Below, in pieces: positions 44,690 through 53,012 of a stretch of 64,000 nucleotides of DNA. Within the stretch, counting starts at the first letter, position 1, and each line of letters starts with the position of its first letter. The notes under the pieces were generated by a model, which was not told where the DNA came from, did no database searches, and saw only the letters and a program-made list of their open reading frames with translations. Location of the stretch: the NCBI RefSeq assembly GCF_004123675.1, contig NZ_CP035417.1, positions 3,773,501 to 3,837,500 of the forward strand, in the 5' to 3' direction. The translations under genes and the position numbers were made by a program. The DNA is from Leisingera sp. NJS204 (GTDB taxonomy: Bacteria > Pseudomonadota > Alphaproteobacteria > Rhodobacterales > Rhodobacteraceae).

Positions 44690-46168
44690 ATGGCCTTCAA
44701 GTCCTTTGTAGTTGCTGCCAGTTCCGCGCTGGCCTTGATGGCGGGCGCCGCCTGGGCCAAGGACAGCGTCACCATCGGTCTGCAGCTGGAACCGCCGCAT
44801 CTGGACCCGACCAGCGCCGCCGCACAGGCCATCGATTCGGTAGTTTACAGCAACATTTTCGAAGGGCTGACCCGGTTCATGGGCGATGGATCCGTGGTGC
44901 CGGGCCTCGCCGAAAACTGGGAAATCTCTGAGGACGGCACCGTCTATACCTTCCGCTTGCGTGCGGGCGTCACCTTTCACGACGGCAGCGCGATGGATGC
45001 GGAGGACGTGAAATTCTCGCTTGACCGCGCCCGCGCCGAAGACAGCACCAACGCGCAGAAAGCGCTGTTTGAGGGGATCGTGTCGGTGGATGCGGTGAAC
45101 CCGCAGACCGTCAAAGTCACTCTGGACGCGCCGAACGGCAGTTTCCTGTTCAATCTGGCTTGGGGCGATGCGGTGATTGTGGCACCGGAGAGCATCGAGG
45201 ATATCAAGACCAGCCCGGTCGGCACCGGCGCCTATACCTTTCAGGAATGGGTGCAGGGCGACCGGATCAGCCTGGCGCGCAATCCGGAGTATTGGGGCGA
45301 ACAGCCCGCGCTGGCCTCGGCCACCTTTAAATTCATCTCCGATCCCACCGCCGCCTTTGCCGCGATGATGGCCGAGGATATCGACGCCTTTGACAACTTC
45401 CCGGCGCCGGAGAACCTGCCGCAATTCGAGGCTGATCCGCGGTTCCAGGTGCTGGTGGGATCGACCGAGGGCGAGACGATCCTGTCCACCAACAACAAAC
45501 AGCCGCCATTCGACGACGCGCGCGTACGCCAGGCTGTGGCCTATGCCATCGACCGGCAGTCCATCATTGACGGCGCGATGTTCGGCTATGGCACCCCCAT
45601 CGGCACCCATTTTGCACCGCATAACCCGGCCTATAAAGATCTGACCGGCACGTCATCCTTTGATCCTGAGAAGGCCAAGGCGCTGCTGGCGGAGGCTGGT
45701 CTGCCTGACGGGTTTGAGACCACATTGCATCTGCCGCCGCCCTCTTATGCCCGCCGCGGCGGCGAAATTGTTGCGGCGCAGCTGGCCCAGGTTGGGATCA
45801 AGGCGGAGATCATCAACGTGGAATGGGCGCAGTGGCTGGAGTCTGTCTTTCGCGGCAAAAGCTTTGGCCTGACGATCATCAGCCATACCGAGCCGATGGA
45901 CATCGGCATCTATGCCCGGCCCGAGTATTACTTTCAGTATGACAGCAAGCCATTCCAGGAGCTTATGGCGAAGCTGAACGCCACCACCGATCCGGACGCC
46001 CGCACCGCGCTGCTGCAAGAGGCGCAAGAGATTATCGCGGCGGATTACGTCAATGGCTACCTGTTCCAGCTGGCCAAGCTGGGGGTGGCCAAGGCCGGGT
46101 TGCAGGGGCTGTGGGAGAACGCGCCCACCGCCGCCATCGACCTCAGCGCACTAAGCTGGGCGGAGTAG
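44690..46168 (+). CDS. ABC transporter substrate-binding protein, family 5 (peptide type)
   Basis: A 492-residue periplasmic binding protein with signal peptide MAFKSFVVAASSALALMAGA and cleavage near AWA-K. SBP family 5 is seen in LDPTSAAAQAID, VYSNIFEGLTRF, WEISEDGTVYTFRLR, the dipeptide/oligopeptide-type PVGTGAYTF and VRQAVAYAIDRQ. Ligands of this family range from peptides to amines and opines. The matching permeases begin at 47589, on the far side of a minus-strand deacetylase gene. The ATG at 44690 has AGGGAG upstream. Confidence 0.92.
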   Translation: MAFKSFVVAASSALALMAGAAWAKDSVTIGLQLEPPHLDPTSAAAQAIDSVVYSNIFEGLTRFMGDGSVVPGLAENWEISEDGTVYTFRLRAGVTFHDGSAMDAEDVKFSLDRARAEDSTNAQKALFEGIVSVDAVNPQTVKVTLDAPNGSFLFNLAWGDAVIVAPESIEDIKTSPVGTGAYTFQEWVQGDRISLARNPEYWGEQPALASATFKFISDPTAAFAAMMAEDIDAFDNFPAPENLPQFEADPRFQVLVGSTEGETILSTNNKQPPFDDARVRQAVAYAIDRQSIIDGAMFGYGTPIGTHFAPHNPAYKDLTGTSSFDPEKAKALLAEAGLPDGFETTLHLPPPSYARRGGEIVAAQLAQVGIKAEIINVEWAQWLESVFRGKSFGLTIISHTEPMDIGIYARPEYYFQYDSKPFQELMAKLNATTDPDARTALLQEAQEIIAADYVNGYLFQLAKLGVAKAGLQGLWENAPTAAIDLSALSWAE

Positions 46169-46185
46169 CAGCAGGCATACTTTTG

Positions 46186-46265
46186 CCCGGCGGCACCGCC
46201 GGGCAGCGCCCGGCCCTCCCGTCAAACCGTAGGTTTGCCTCCGGTAAAACGGGGAGGGCGCTGCC
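46186..46265 (+). repeat. Dispersed palindromic repeat, family 2, copy 2; possible terminator
   Basis: It has stem gcccggcg-gca-ccgccgggc, then a long imperfect inverted repeat with outer arms gggcagcgccc (46201-46211) and gggcgctgccc (46255-46265). Inside is ccgtcaaaccgtaggtttg and cctccggtaaaacgg, nearly the same as 2216-2250 on the other strand. The core hairpin is kept by a G-T pair. It lies between the convergent binding-protein and deacetylase genes. Confidence 0.7.
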
Positions 46266-46274
46266 CTCACCGCG

Positions 46275-47393
46275 CTACAAACTCTGTCTAGCCCGCAAGT
46301 AAGCCACCCTCTCCCCGATTTCCCGCCGGACCTCCCCGCCCCTCGGCTGGTCGCGCAGCGTGGAGAACCAATGCTCCGGCGGGTTACGGCCCAGACGGTT
46401 GCCGTTGAACTGCAGCCCGCGCAGCACATCCTGGCCGGCCTCCGGCAGCCTCTTCGGAACATCAAACCCGTTCAGCGTGGCCCAGACCCCGGTCCAGAGC
46501 CGCCCGACCGACCACGGATTATAGCCGCCGCCGCCCAGCACCAGCAATCGCGGCGCCATCCCCATCAGCGCCCGCACCACCGCCCAATGCGCATTGTTCG
46601 ACAGGTCCAGATGCGGCAGCGGATCCTCTGTCACCGCATCCGCCCCGCATTGCAGCACGATGGCATCCGGTGCGAAACCCTCCACCGCGGGCAAAATCAG
46701 CGCGTCCCGGATATGGGCCATCTCATCATCGTTAAAACCACGCGGCACTGGCATGTTCAGGGCCGAGCCGCCCGCGTCCTCAACCAGCGTGCCTGTCTTG
46801 GGCCAGAGGTTCTCCTCATGCACCGAGATCATCAGCACGTCCCTGTCGCCGGCAAAGCCATGCTCCACCCCGTCGGAATGATGCGCGTCGATGTCCACAT
46901 AGGCGATCCGCCGGGCACCGTGATGGCGCAGGGACAGCATCGCCAGCACCGGATCGTTCAGATAGCAAAAGCCGTTGGCCCGGTCCGGCATCCCGTGGTG
47001 GGTGCCGCCCGCCGGGTTGTAGACGATGCCGCCCCCTGCCAGCAGCTCACCCGCCAGGATCGATCCGCCCGCGGCAGTGGCCGGGCGGCGGAACATCTCC
47101 GGAAACACCGGGTTGGAAATGCTGCCCAAATGGTGCCGCACCCGAACGTCTTCGCTTACAGACTGCGCCGCCTCTGCCGCTTGCAGCGCCGCAACATATT
47201 CGGGCGTGTGCCAAACAGTCAGCGCTGCCGGTTTCGCCCGGGGCGAATTCACATAGGCCTGATCCGGCAGCCAGCCCAGCGCCCGGGACAGATCCATCAC
47301 GGTTGAGACCCGTGGCACCCGCAGCGGATGCGTGCCGCCATAAGACGATCCGCGATAGATTTCCGATCCAATGAACAGGGGGCGCGTCAGCAT
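46275..47393 (-). CDS. Histone deacetylase family protein (AcuC-like)
   Basis: A 372-residue zinc amidohydrolase. The arginase-like fold shows GGTHHGMPDRANGFCYLND (catalytic His pair), RIAYVDIDAHHSDGVEHGF (Zn ligands Asp and His), VLQCGADAVTEDPL (Zn Asp) and LLVLGGGGYNPWSVGRLW (transition-state Tyr). The GGGGY pattern fits class I HDAC and AcuC deacetylases rather than acetylpolyamine amidohydrolases. It removes an acyl group from a lysine or a small amine; the target is unknown. The ATG at 47393 has a poor ribosome-binding site. It splits the ABC transporter genes and lies opposite them. Confidence 0.88.
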   Translation of the reverse strand: MLTRPLFIGSEIYRGSSYGGTHPLRVPRVSTVMDLSRALGWLPDQAYVNSPRAKPAALTVWHTPEYVAALQAAEAAQSVSEDVRVRHHLGSISNPVFPEMFRRPATAAGGSILAGELLAGGGIVYNPAGGTHHGMPDRANGFCYLNDPVLAMLSLRHHGARRIAYVDIDAHHSDGVEHGFAGDRDVLMISVHEENLWPKTGTLVEDAGGSALNMPVPRGFNDDEMAHIRDALILPAVEGFAPDAIVLQCGADAVTEDPLPHLDLSNNAHWAVVRALMGMAPRLLVLGGGGYNPWSVGRLWTGVWATLNGFDVPKRLPEAGQDVLRGLQFNGNRLGRNPPEHWFSTLRDQPRGGEVRREIGERVAYLRARQSL

Positions 47394-47588
47394 AAGGCAG
47401 TGATAGCCGGTTTCCGCCCGCTGCCAAAGCACATCGCACCGGGGCGGGCCGCCGCTTGCCCGGCGCGGTGCGCATGTTCCGGGCAGGTCCTGTACAACTT
47501 CTTGACGTTGCGCGCTTTTATGCTCTGCCGCTCGTTTCTCTTCGCTGCCCACTGGACCGGACCGCCCGGCGCTCCTAACGTGGCGGGC

Positions 47589-48536
47589 ATGTTGCGTTAC
47601 GCCCTGAAACGCCTGTTGTCGCTGATTGCCAGCCTGGCTGTAGCCTCGCTGGTGATTTTTCTTGTGGTGGAGGTGGCGCCGGGCGATCCGGCCTCCTTCA
47701 TGCTGGGGGTCAATGCACAGCCCGATACCGTCGCTGCGCTGCGCACCGAACTGGGGCTGGATCAGGGCAAGGCCGCCCGTTACCTTAACTGGGCCGCCGG
47801 CATGCTGCGCGGCGACTTCGGCACCTCCTACACGTACCGCACGCCAGTTGCCGGCATGATTGCAGACCGGCTGTGGGTGTCGCTGCCGCTGGCGCTTTAT
47901 GCGCTGACGCTCTCCACGCTCATCACCTTTCCGGCCGGCATCTACGCCGCCGCCCGCCGCGGCAAGCCCGGGGACATGGCCGTGATCGGGGCTACCCAGC
48001 TGGGTGTCGCCGTGCCGAACTTCTGGTTTGCGATGATGCTCGTGCTGATCTTTGCCATCAACCTGCGCTGGTTCGGAGCCGGCGGCTTTCCGGGCTGGAA
48101 TGCCGGGCTTTGGACCGGCGTCCATGCGCTCACCCTGCCCGCGATTGCACTGGCGCTGCCGCAGGCTGCGATCCTGACGCGGGTGATGCGCTCGGCGCTG
48201 CTCGACATCCTGGCCGAGGATTTCATGCGCACCGCCCGCGCCAAGGGGCTCTCGCGCCGCCAGGCTCTGTGGCGGCATGGGGTCAGGAATGCCCTGATCC
48301 CGGTGCTGACCATCATCGGCCTGCAGTTTTCGTTCCTGCTGGCGGGCGCCATCATCATTGAGCAGGTGTTCTACCTGCCCGGCCTCGGGCGGCTGGTGTT
48401 CCAGGCGATTTCGTCGCGCGATCTGATCGTGGTGGAATCGGTGGTGATGCTGCTGGTCTTTGCCGTCATTACGGTTAATTTCCTGGTCGATCTTGCCTAT
48501 GCGCTGGTCGACCCGCGCCTCAGGAGCCGGACATGA
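47589..48536 (+). CDS. ABC transporter permease (DppB-like)
   Basis: A 315-residue inner-membrane subunit with about six helices. The first is LLSLIASLAVASLVIFLVVE, and the cytoplasmic EAA loop is TARAKGLSRRQALWRHGVRNA. It belongs to the peptide/opine/nickel importer class that works with family 5 binding proteins. The ATG at 47589 was chosen because homologues begin at MLRYALKRL; longer readings overlap the deacetylase gene. It ends with an ATGA overlap to the second permease. Confidence 0.92.
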   Translation: MLRYALKRLLSLIASLAVASLVIFLVVEVAPGDPASFMLGVNAQPDTVAALRTELGLDQGKAARYLNWAAGMLRGDFGTSYTYRTPVAGMIADRLWVSLPLALYALTLSTLITFPAGIYAAARRGKPGDMAVIGATQLGVAVPNFWFAMMLVLIFAINLRWFGAGGFPGWNAGLWTGVHALTLPAIALALPQAAILTRVMRSALLDILAEDFMRTARAKGLSRRQALWRHGVRNALIPVLTIIGLQFSFLLAGAIIIEQVFYLPGLGRLVFQAISSRDLIVVESVVMLLVFAVITVNFLVDLAYALVDPRLRSRT

Positions 48537-49348
48537 CCCGCAACCTGATCCTTGGCGGCGTGCTGTCCTCGCTGCTGCTGCTGGCGGCGCTGGTGTCGTT
48601 TCTGTGGACGCCGTTCGACCACGCGGCAATGAACATCCCAGCCAAACTGCAAACGCCGAATGCGCAGCACTGGCTGGGCACCGATCATTTCGGACGCGAC
48701 CTGATGTCGATGATCATGGTCGGCGCCCGCACCTCCATCGCCGTGGCGCTGGTGGCTGTCGGCATTGGCATGGGCGCGGGTGTGCCGCTGGGGCTGGCCG
48801 CCGCCGCGCGCAACGGGTCATGGCTGGATGAGGGGATCATGCGCGGCAATGACCTAGTCTTTGCCTTCCCCTCGCTGGTGATCGCCATCCTGATTACAGC
48901 CGTCCTTGGCGCCGGCGCTGTCAACGCCATCATCGCCATCGGCATCTTCAACATCCCCGTCTTCGCCCGCACCACCCGCGCCGCCGCGCTGAGCCTGTGG
49001 GAACGCGAATTCATCCTGGCCGCCCGCGTCGTCGGCAAGGGCCAGGCACGGATCTCGGCTGAGCATATCCTGCCCAATGTGATGAACCTACTGATCGTGC
49101 AGGGCACCATCCAGTTCTCGCTGGGTATCCTGGCGGAAGCGGGTCTCAGCTATGTTGGCCTCGGCGCCCAGCCGCCCACCCCTAGCTGGGGCCGGATGCT
49201 GGCCGACGCTCAGACAATGGTCAGCTTTGCCCCGCATCTGGCACTTGTGCCGGGCATGGCCATCATCCTGACCGTGCTGGGACTGAACCTGCTGGGCGAC
49301 GGGTTGCGCGATTTCCTGGACCCGAAACTAAGGGTGGCACGCGCATGA
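48533..49348 (+). CDS. ABC transporter permease (DppC-like)
   Basis: A 271-residue partner permease. The N-terminal helix SSLLLLAALVSFLWTPF is followed by the DppC pattern NAQHWLGTDHFGRDLMSMI. The EAA loop is ARVVGKGQARISAEHILPNV. It is linked by ATGA overlaps to both the DppB-like and the ATPase gene, so the three are made in fixed proportion. Confidence 0.93.
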   Translation: MTRNLILGGVLSSLLLLAALVSFLWTPFDHAAMNIPAKLQTPNAQHWLGTDHFGRDLMSMIMVGARTSIAVALVAVGIGMGAGVPLGLAAAARNGSWLDEGIMRGNDLVFAFPSLVIAILITAVLGAGAVNAIIAIGIFNIPVFARTTRAAALSLWEREFILAARVVGKGQARISAEHILPNVMNLLIVQGTIQFSLGILAEAGLSYVGLGAQPPTPSWGRMLADAQTMVSFAPHLALVPGMAIILTVLGLNLLGDGLRDFLDPKLRVARA

Positions 49349-50937
49349 CGCTACTGGATGTCACCAGCCTGTCGGTCAGGATCGGCGCTTTTCAAGTGCT
49401 GAAGGATGTCTGCTTCCACATCGAGCCGGGCGAGATCGTGGCGGTCACCGGCGAAAGCGGGTCGGGCAAGTCGATGACCGCACTCGCCATCCTGCAGCTG
49501 CTGCCGGACCTTGCGGAGGTCAAGGGGTACATCACGCTGGGCGGCACCCAGTTGCAGGAGCAGTCCGAGACGCAAATGTGTGCCCTGCGCGGTCAGTCCA
49601 TCGGCATGGTGTTCCAGGAGCCGATGACCGCGCTGAACCCGGTCAAAACCATCGGTGCGCAGGTGATGGAGACGATCCTGATCCACAAGGCGATGCCCCG
49701 CAGGCAAGCCGAAGCCCGCGCCCGCGAGGTGCTGGAGCGGGTAGGCCTGCCGGCGGACCGCTTCCCCCTGTCGCGCTTTCCGCATGAGCTGTCGGGCGGC
49801 CAGCGCCAGCGGGTGGTGATCGCAATGGCCATTGCTTTGCGCCCCAAGCTGCTGATCGCGGATGAGCCGACCACCGCGCTGGATGTCACCACCCAGGCGC
49901 AGGTTCTGGAGCTGCTGAAGGACCTGGTTCAGGACTATGGCATGGGGTTGATGATCATCAGCCATGACCTGGCCGTTGTCGCGGACCTGGCCGACCGGAT
50001 CGTCGTCATGCGGAACGGCGGAGTGGTGGAAACCGGTCACACCACCTGGCTTTTGCGCAACATGCGGCATCCCTATACGCGGATGCTGTTTAATGCCTCC
50101 CGCCATCAGGTGGCGCTGCCGGACCCGCCCGCCCCCGCGCCGCTGCTGGAAGTCAGGAATGCGGTCCGCGACTACAGAACTCCGCGCGAATCACTGTTTT
50201 CCAGACCCGGCACATTCCGCGCCGTGAACAATGTCTCCTTTACCCTGAACCGCGGCGAACGGCTGGGACTGGTGGGTGAGTCGGGGTGCGGAAAATCGAC
50301 CCTGACACGGGCGATTCTGGGGCTGGAACCACTGCAGGGCGGGCAGATCCGCCTCGATGGAGAGCCTGTTGCGACTCACCTCAACCCGACGATTCGACGG
50401 AAAGTCCAGGTTGTGTTCCAGGACCCCTATGGCAGTTTCAACCCGCGTCACCGGGTGGAGCGGCTGATCACCGAACCTTTCCATTTGCTGCCCGATCCGC
50501 CAAGCGGAGCGGCGCGCGCCGGGCTTATTTCCGAAACCCTCGCCGCTGTCGGGTTGAACCCCGAAGATGCCGGCAAATACATCCACCAGTTCTCCGGCGG
50601 CCAGCGCCAGCGTATTGCAATTGCCCGCGCATTGATCACCCGTCCAGAGCTGATCATCTTTGACGAGGCGGTCTCCGCTCTCGACGTCTCGGTCCGGGCC
50701 CGGATCCTTGATCTGCTGGCGGAGCTGTGCGAGGCCTATGCCCTCACCTATCTGTTCATCAGCCATGACCTGAGCGTGGTGCGGACGATCACCGACCGCT
50801 GCCTGGTGATGCAAAAAGGCGAGATCGTCGAGCAGGGCGCAACCGGGGCCATGTTCAGCAATCCGCAGCATCCCTATACCCGGCAGCTGATTGCCGCCGC
50901 GCCGGTTCTTCCCGATCTGAATTCGGGGGCTGCATGA
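49345..50937 (+). CDS. ABC transporter ATP-binding protein, two fused ATPase domains
   Basis: A 530-residue fusion of DppD- and DppF-like ATPases. Domain 1 has GESGSGKSMT, signature ELSGGQRQRVV and Walker B LLIADEPTTALD. Domain 2 has GESGCGKSTL, FSGGQRQRIA and Walker B LIIFDEAVSALD. Note the second Walker B glutamate is followed by AVSALD rather than PTSALD, which is common. Fusing both ATPases is seen in part of the family. ATGA overlaps join it on both sides. Confidence 0.94.
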   Translation: MTLLDVTSLSVRIGAFQVLKDVCFHIEPGEIVAVTGESGSGKSMTALAILQLLPDLAEVKGYITLGGTQLQEQSETQMCALRGQSIGMVFQEPMTALNPVKTIGAQVMETILIHKAMPRRQAEARAREVLERVGLPADRFPLSRFPHELSGGQRQRVVIAMAIALRPKLLIADEPTTALDVTTQAQVLELLKDLVQDYGMGLMIISHDLAVVADLADRIVVMRNGGVVETGHTTWLLRNMRHPYTRMLFNASRHQVALPDPPAPAPLLEVRNAVRDYRTPRESLFSRPGTFRAVNNVSFTLNRGERLGLVGESGCGKSTLTRAILGLEPLQGGQIRLDGEPVATHLNPTIRRKVQVVFQDPYGSFNPRHRVERLITEPFHLLPDPPSGAARAGLISETLAAVGLNPEDAGKYIHQFSGGQRQRIAIARALITRPELIIFDEAVSALDVSVRARILDLLAELCEAYALTYLFISHDLSVVRTITDRCLVMQKGEIVEQGATGAMFSNPQHPYTRQLIAAAPVLPDLNSGAA

Positions 50938-51407
50938 CCCTGTCGCTGGCGCTGATCATGCCGCGGGAACAGGCCTTGCTGGCCACAGCGATGGCTCCCT
51001 ATTTCAAGGAGACAGCGCCGCACGCGGCGATCGATCCTACCGAGCGTGCAGGCCAGATGCTGCACCGCAAAGATGTGACCGCCTTCTGGCTGCGCAAGGA
51101 CAGCACCCGCATCGGCTTTGCCATCGTGCTGAACCTGCCCGATGACCGGCGCGAATTGTCGGAGTTCTGCATTCTGCCGCAACACCGCCGCCAGGGCTGG
51201 GGCCAGGAAGCCGCTTGCCTTATCCTGCAGGAGTTTCCAGGGCGCTGGCGCATGGGATTGTCGAAATCCTCGCGCCAGGCAGTGGCGTTCTGGGGCACAT
51301 GCCTCAGCCTCCTGCCTGGCATCCGGGACTTGCGCGAGGGCGCGCCCTTCACCGGACATCAGATCAAAAGCTACACATTCGATGTTGCAGGAGCCCATGA
51401 TGACTGA
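50934..51407 (+). CDS. GNAT family N-acetyltransferase
   Basis: A 157-residue acetyl-CoA-dependent acyltransferase. The acetyl-CoA loop is ILPQHRRQGWGQEAAC (Q/RxxGxG/A) and the preceding strand GFAIVLNLPDDRRELSEF is typical. It is coupled to the ATPase gene by ATGA and overlaps the aldehyde dehydrogenase start by 8 bases. Its place inside a transport operon with a deacetylase opposite suggests that the imported compound, or a protein of the pathway, is acetylated. The substrate is unknown. Confidence 0.88.
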   Translation: MTLSLALIMPREQALLATAMAPYFKETAPHAAIDPTERAGQMLHRKDVTAFWLRKDSTRIGFAIVLNLPDDRRELSEFCILPQHRRQGWGQEAACLILQEFPGRWRMGLSKSSRQAVAFWGTCLSLLPGIRDLREGAPFTGHQIKSYTFDVAGAHDD

Positions 51408-52857
51408 CGCCTCCCCTCTCTGGTTCGATCCCGCGCTGTGCCTCATCGGCGGCGCTTGGCTTCCTGCCGCCAGCGGCGGAACCCTGCCGTTGGTGAACCC
51501 CTCGGACGACAGCGAAATCTGCCGGATCCCCCGCGGCGGCGCGGCGGATATCGAGGCTGCGGTGCAGGCCGCGGATGCTGCCTTGGAAGGGGAATGGGGC
51601 GCGATGACAGCGCTGGAGCGCGGCCGCATCCTGACACGGATCGGACAGCTGGTGCTGGAACGGGTGGAGCAACTGGCCGCGCTGGAAGCGACGGACGTGG
51701 GCAAGCCGCTGACCCAGGCGCGGGCCGATGCGCTGGCGCTGGCGCGCTACTGCGAATTCTACGGCGGCGCAGCGGACAAGGTGATGGGAGAGACCATCCC
51801 TTATCTGGACGGTTTCACCGTCTATACTCTGCGCGAACCGCATGGGGTGACGGGGCATATCGTGCCCTGGAATTACCCAATGCAGATCATCGGGCGTTCG
51901 GTGGGTGCGGCGCTGGCAATGGGCAATGCCTGCGTTCTGAAACCGGCCGAAGAAGCCTGCCTGACGGCACTGGCTTTTGCCCGTATCGCGGTTGAGGCCG
52001 GGCTGCCCGCCGGCGCGCTGAATGTGGTGCCGGGTCTGGGAGGGGAAGCCGGCGCGGCGCTGGCAGGGCATCCAAATGTGCAGCATATTTCCTTTACCGG
52101 CTCGGTGCGCACGGGCGCACTGGTGCAGCAGGCCGCAGGCGCCAATGTGGTTCCGGTGACGCTGGAGCTGGGCGGCAAGTCTCCGCAGCTTGTGTTCGAC
52201 GATGCGGATCTGGACGCCGCATTGCCGTTTCTTGTGAATGCAGGCATCCAGAATGCAGGCCAGACCTGTTCGGCCTCCTCGCGCATTCTGGTGCAGAGCG
52301 GGGTCTATGGCGAGGTGAAGGCGCGGATGGCAGATGCCTACCGTGACCTGACGGCGGGGCCGGCAAAGGACGACCTGCAGCTGGGACCGCTGATCTCTGC
52401 CCGGCAAAAACAGATTGTCGAGAGCTATCTGGAGCAGGGCGCGAACCTGCCGGTTGCGGCCCAAGGCACCATTTCCCCGCAGGCGCCGGAAGCGGGTGCC
52501 TATGTCCGGCCCACTCTGTTTGCAGACGTGCCGCCGGATCATGCGCTGGCGCGCGAGGAGGTCTTTGGCCCGGTGCAGGTGCTGATCCCGTTTGAGACCG
52601 AAGAAGACGCCGTGCGGATTGCCAACAGCACCGATTACGGTCTGGTGGCCAGCGTCTGGACCCGAGACGGCGCACGGCAGATGCGGCTGGCAAAGCGTCT
52701 TCGGGCCGGGCAGGTGCTCCTTAACAATTACGGCGCCGGCGGCGGCGTTGAGCTGCCCTTTGGCGGTGTCGGGAAATCCGGCCATGGGCGGGAAAAGGGG
52801 TTTGAAGCGCTCTATGGGTTCTCGCAGCTCAAGACCGTGGCCGCTCATCACGGTTAG
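51400..52857 (+). CDS. Aldehyde dehydrogenase family protein
   Basis: A 485-residue NAD(P)-dependent enzyme that oxidises an aldehyde to an acid. It has PWNYPMQIIGRSVGAALAMG, the cofactor loop FTGSVRTG, catalytic Glu in LELGGKSPQLVF and catalytic Cys in NAGQTCSASSRI. The C-terminus GVELPFGGVGKSGHGREKG is standard. Wording such as MGETIPYLDGFTVYTLREPHG is close to gamma-aminobutyraldehyde/betaine-type ALDHs. The ATG at 51400 was preferred over 51397 because CAGGAG is then six bases away. Confidence 0.9.
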   Translation: MTDASPLWFDPALCLIGGAWLPAASGGTLPLVNPSDDSEICRIPRGGAADIEAAVQAADAALEGEWGAMTALERGRILTRIGQLVLERVEQLAALEATDVGKPLTQARADALALARYCEFYGGAADKVMGETIPYLDGFTVYTLREPHGVTGHIVPWNYPMQIIGRSVGAALAMGNACVLKPAEEACLTALAFARIAVEAGLPAGALNVVPGLGGEAGAALAGHPNVQHISFTGSVRTGALVQQAAGANVVPVTLELGGKSPQLVFDDADLDAALPFLVNAGIQNAGQTCSASSRILVQSGVYGEVKARMADAYRDLTAGPAKDDLQLGPLISARQKQIVESYLEQGANLPVAAQGTISPQAPEAGAYVRPTLFADVPPDHALAREEVFGPVQVLIPFETEEDAVRIANSTDYGLVASVWTRDGARQMRLAKRLRAGQVLLNNYGAGGGVELPFGGVGKSGHGREKGFEALYGFSQLKTVAAHHG

Positions 52858-52899
52858 GCCCCGCTGCCGCAAGAGGTTTTGCGCTGTGCGTTGCACAAT

Positions 52900-52936
52900 G
52901 CCCGGCAGGCCGCGCATCCAGCGCGGTCTGCCGGGC
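52900..52936. terminator. Bidirectional hairpin between the ALDH and pncB genes
   Basis: The arms gcccggcaggccgcgc (52900-52915) and 52921-52936 pair over 16 positions with one mismatch, with loop atcca. The convergent position suggests termination for both strands; there is no strong T run. Confidence 0.65.
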
Positions 52937-53012
52937 CCAAGGGGTGCCCTTGCTTTTCAAAGCGGGGGCAACGCGCGGGTGCCAGCCCGTTCGTTGCAGC
53001 GCAGGAAGAGAG

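Noticed and set aside
47394-48629. N-terminal extension of the deacetylase reading frame
   Set aside because: The extension lies antisense to the DppB-like permease gene and has no recognisable domain; the family start matches the ATG at 47393.
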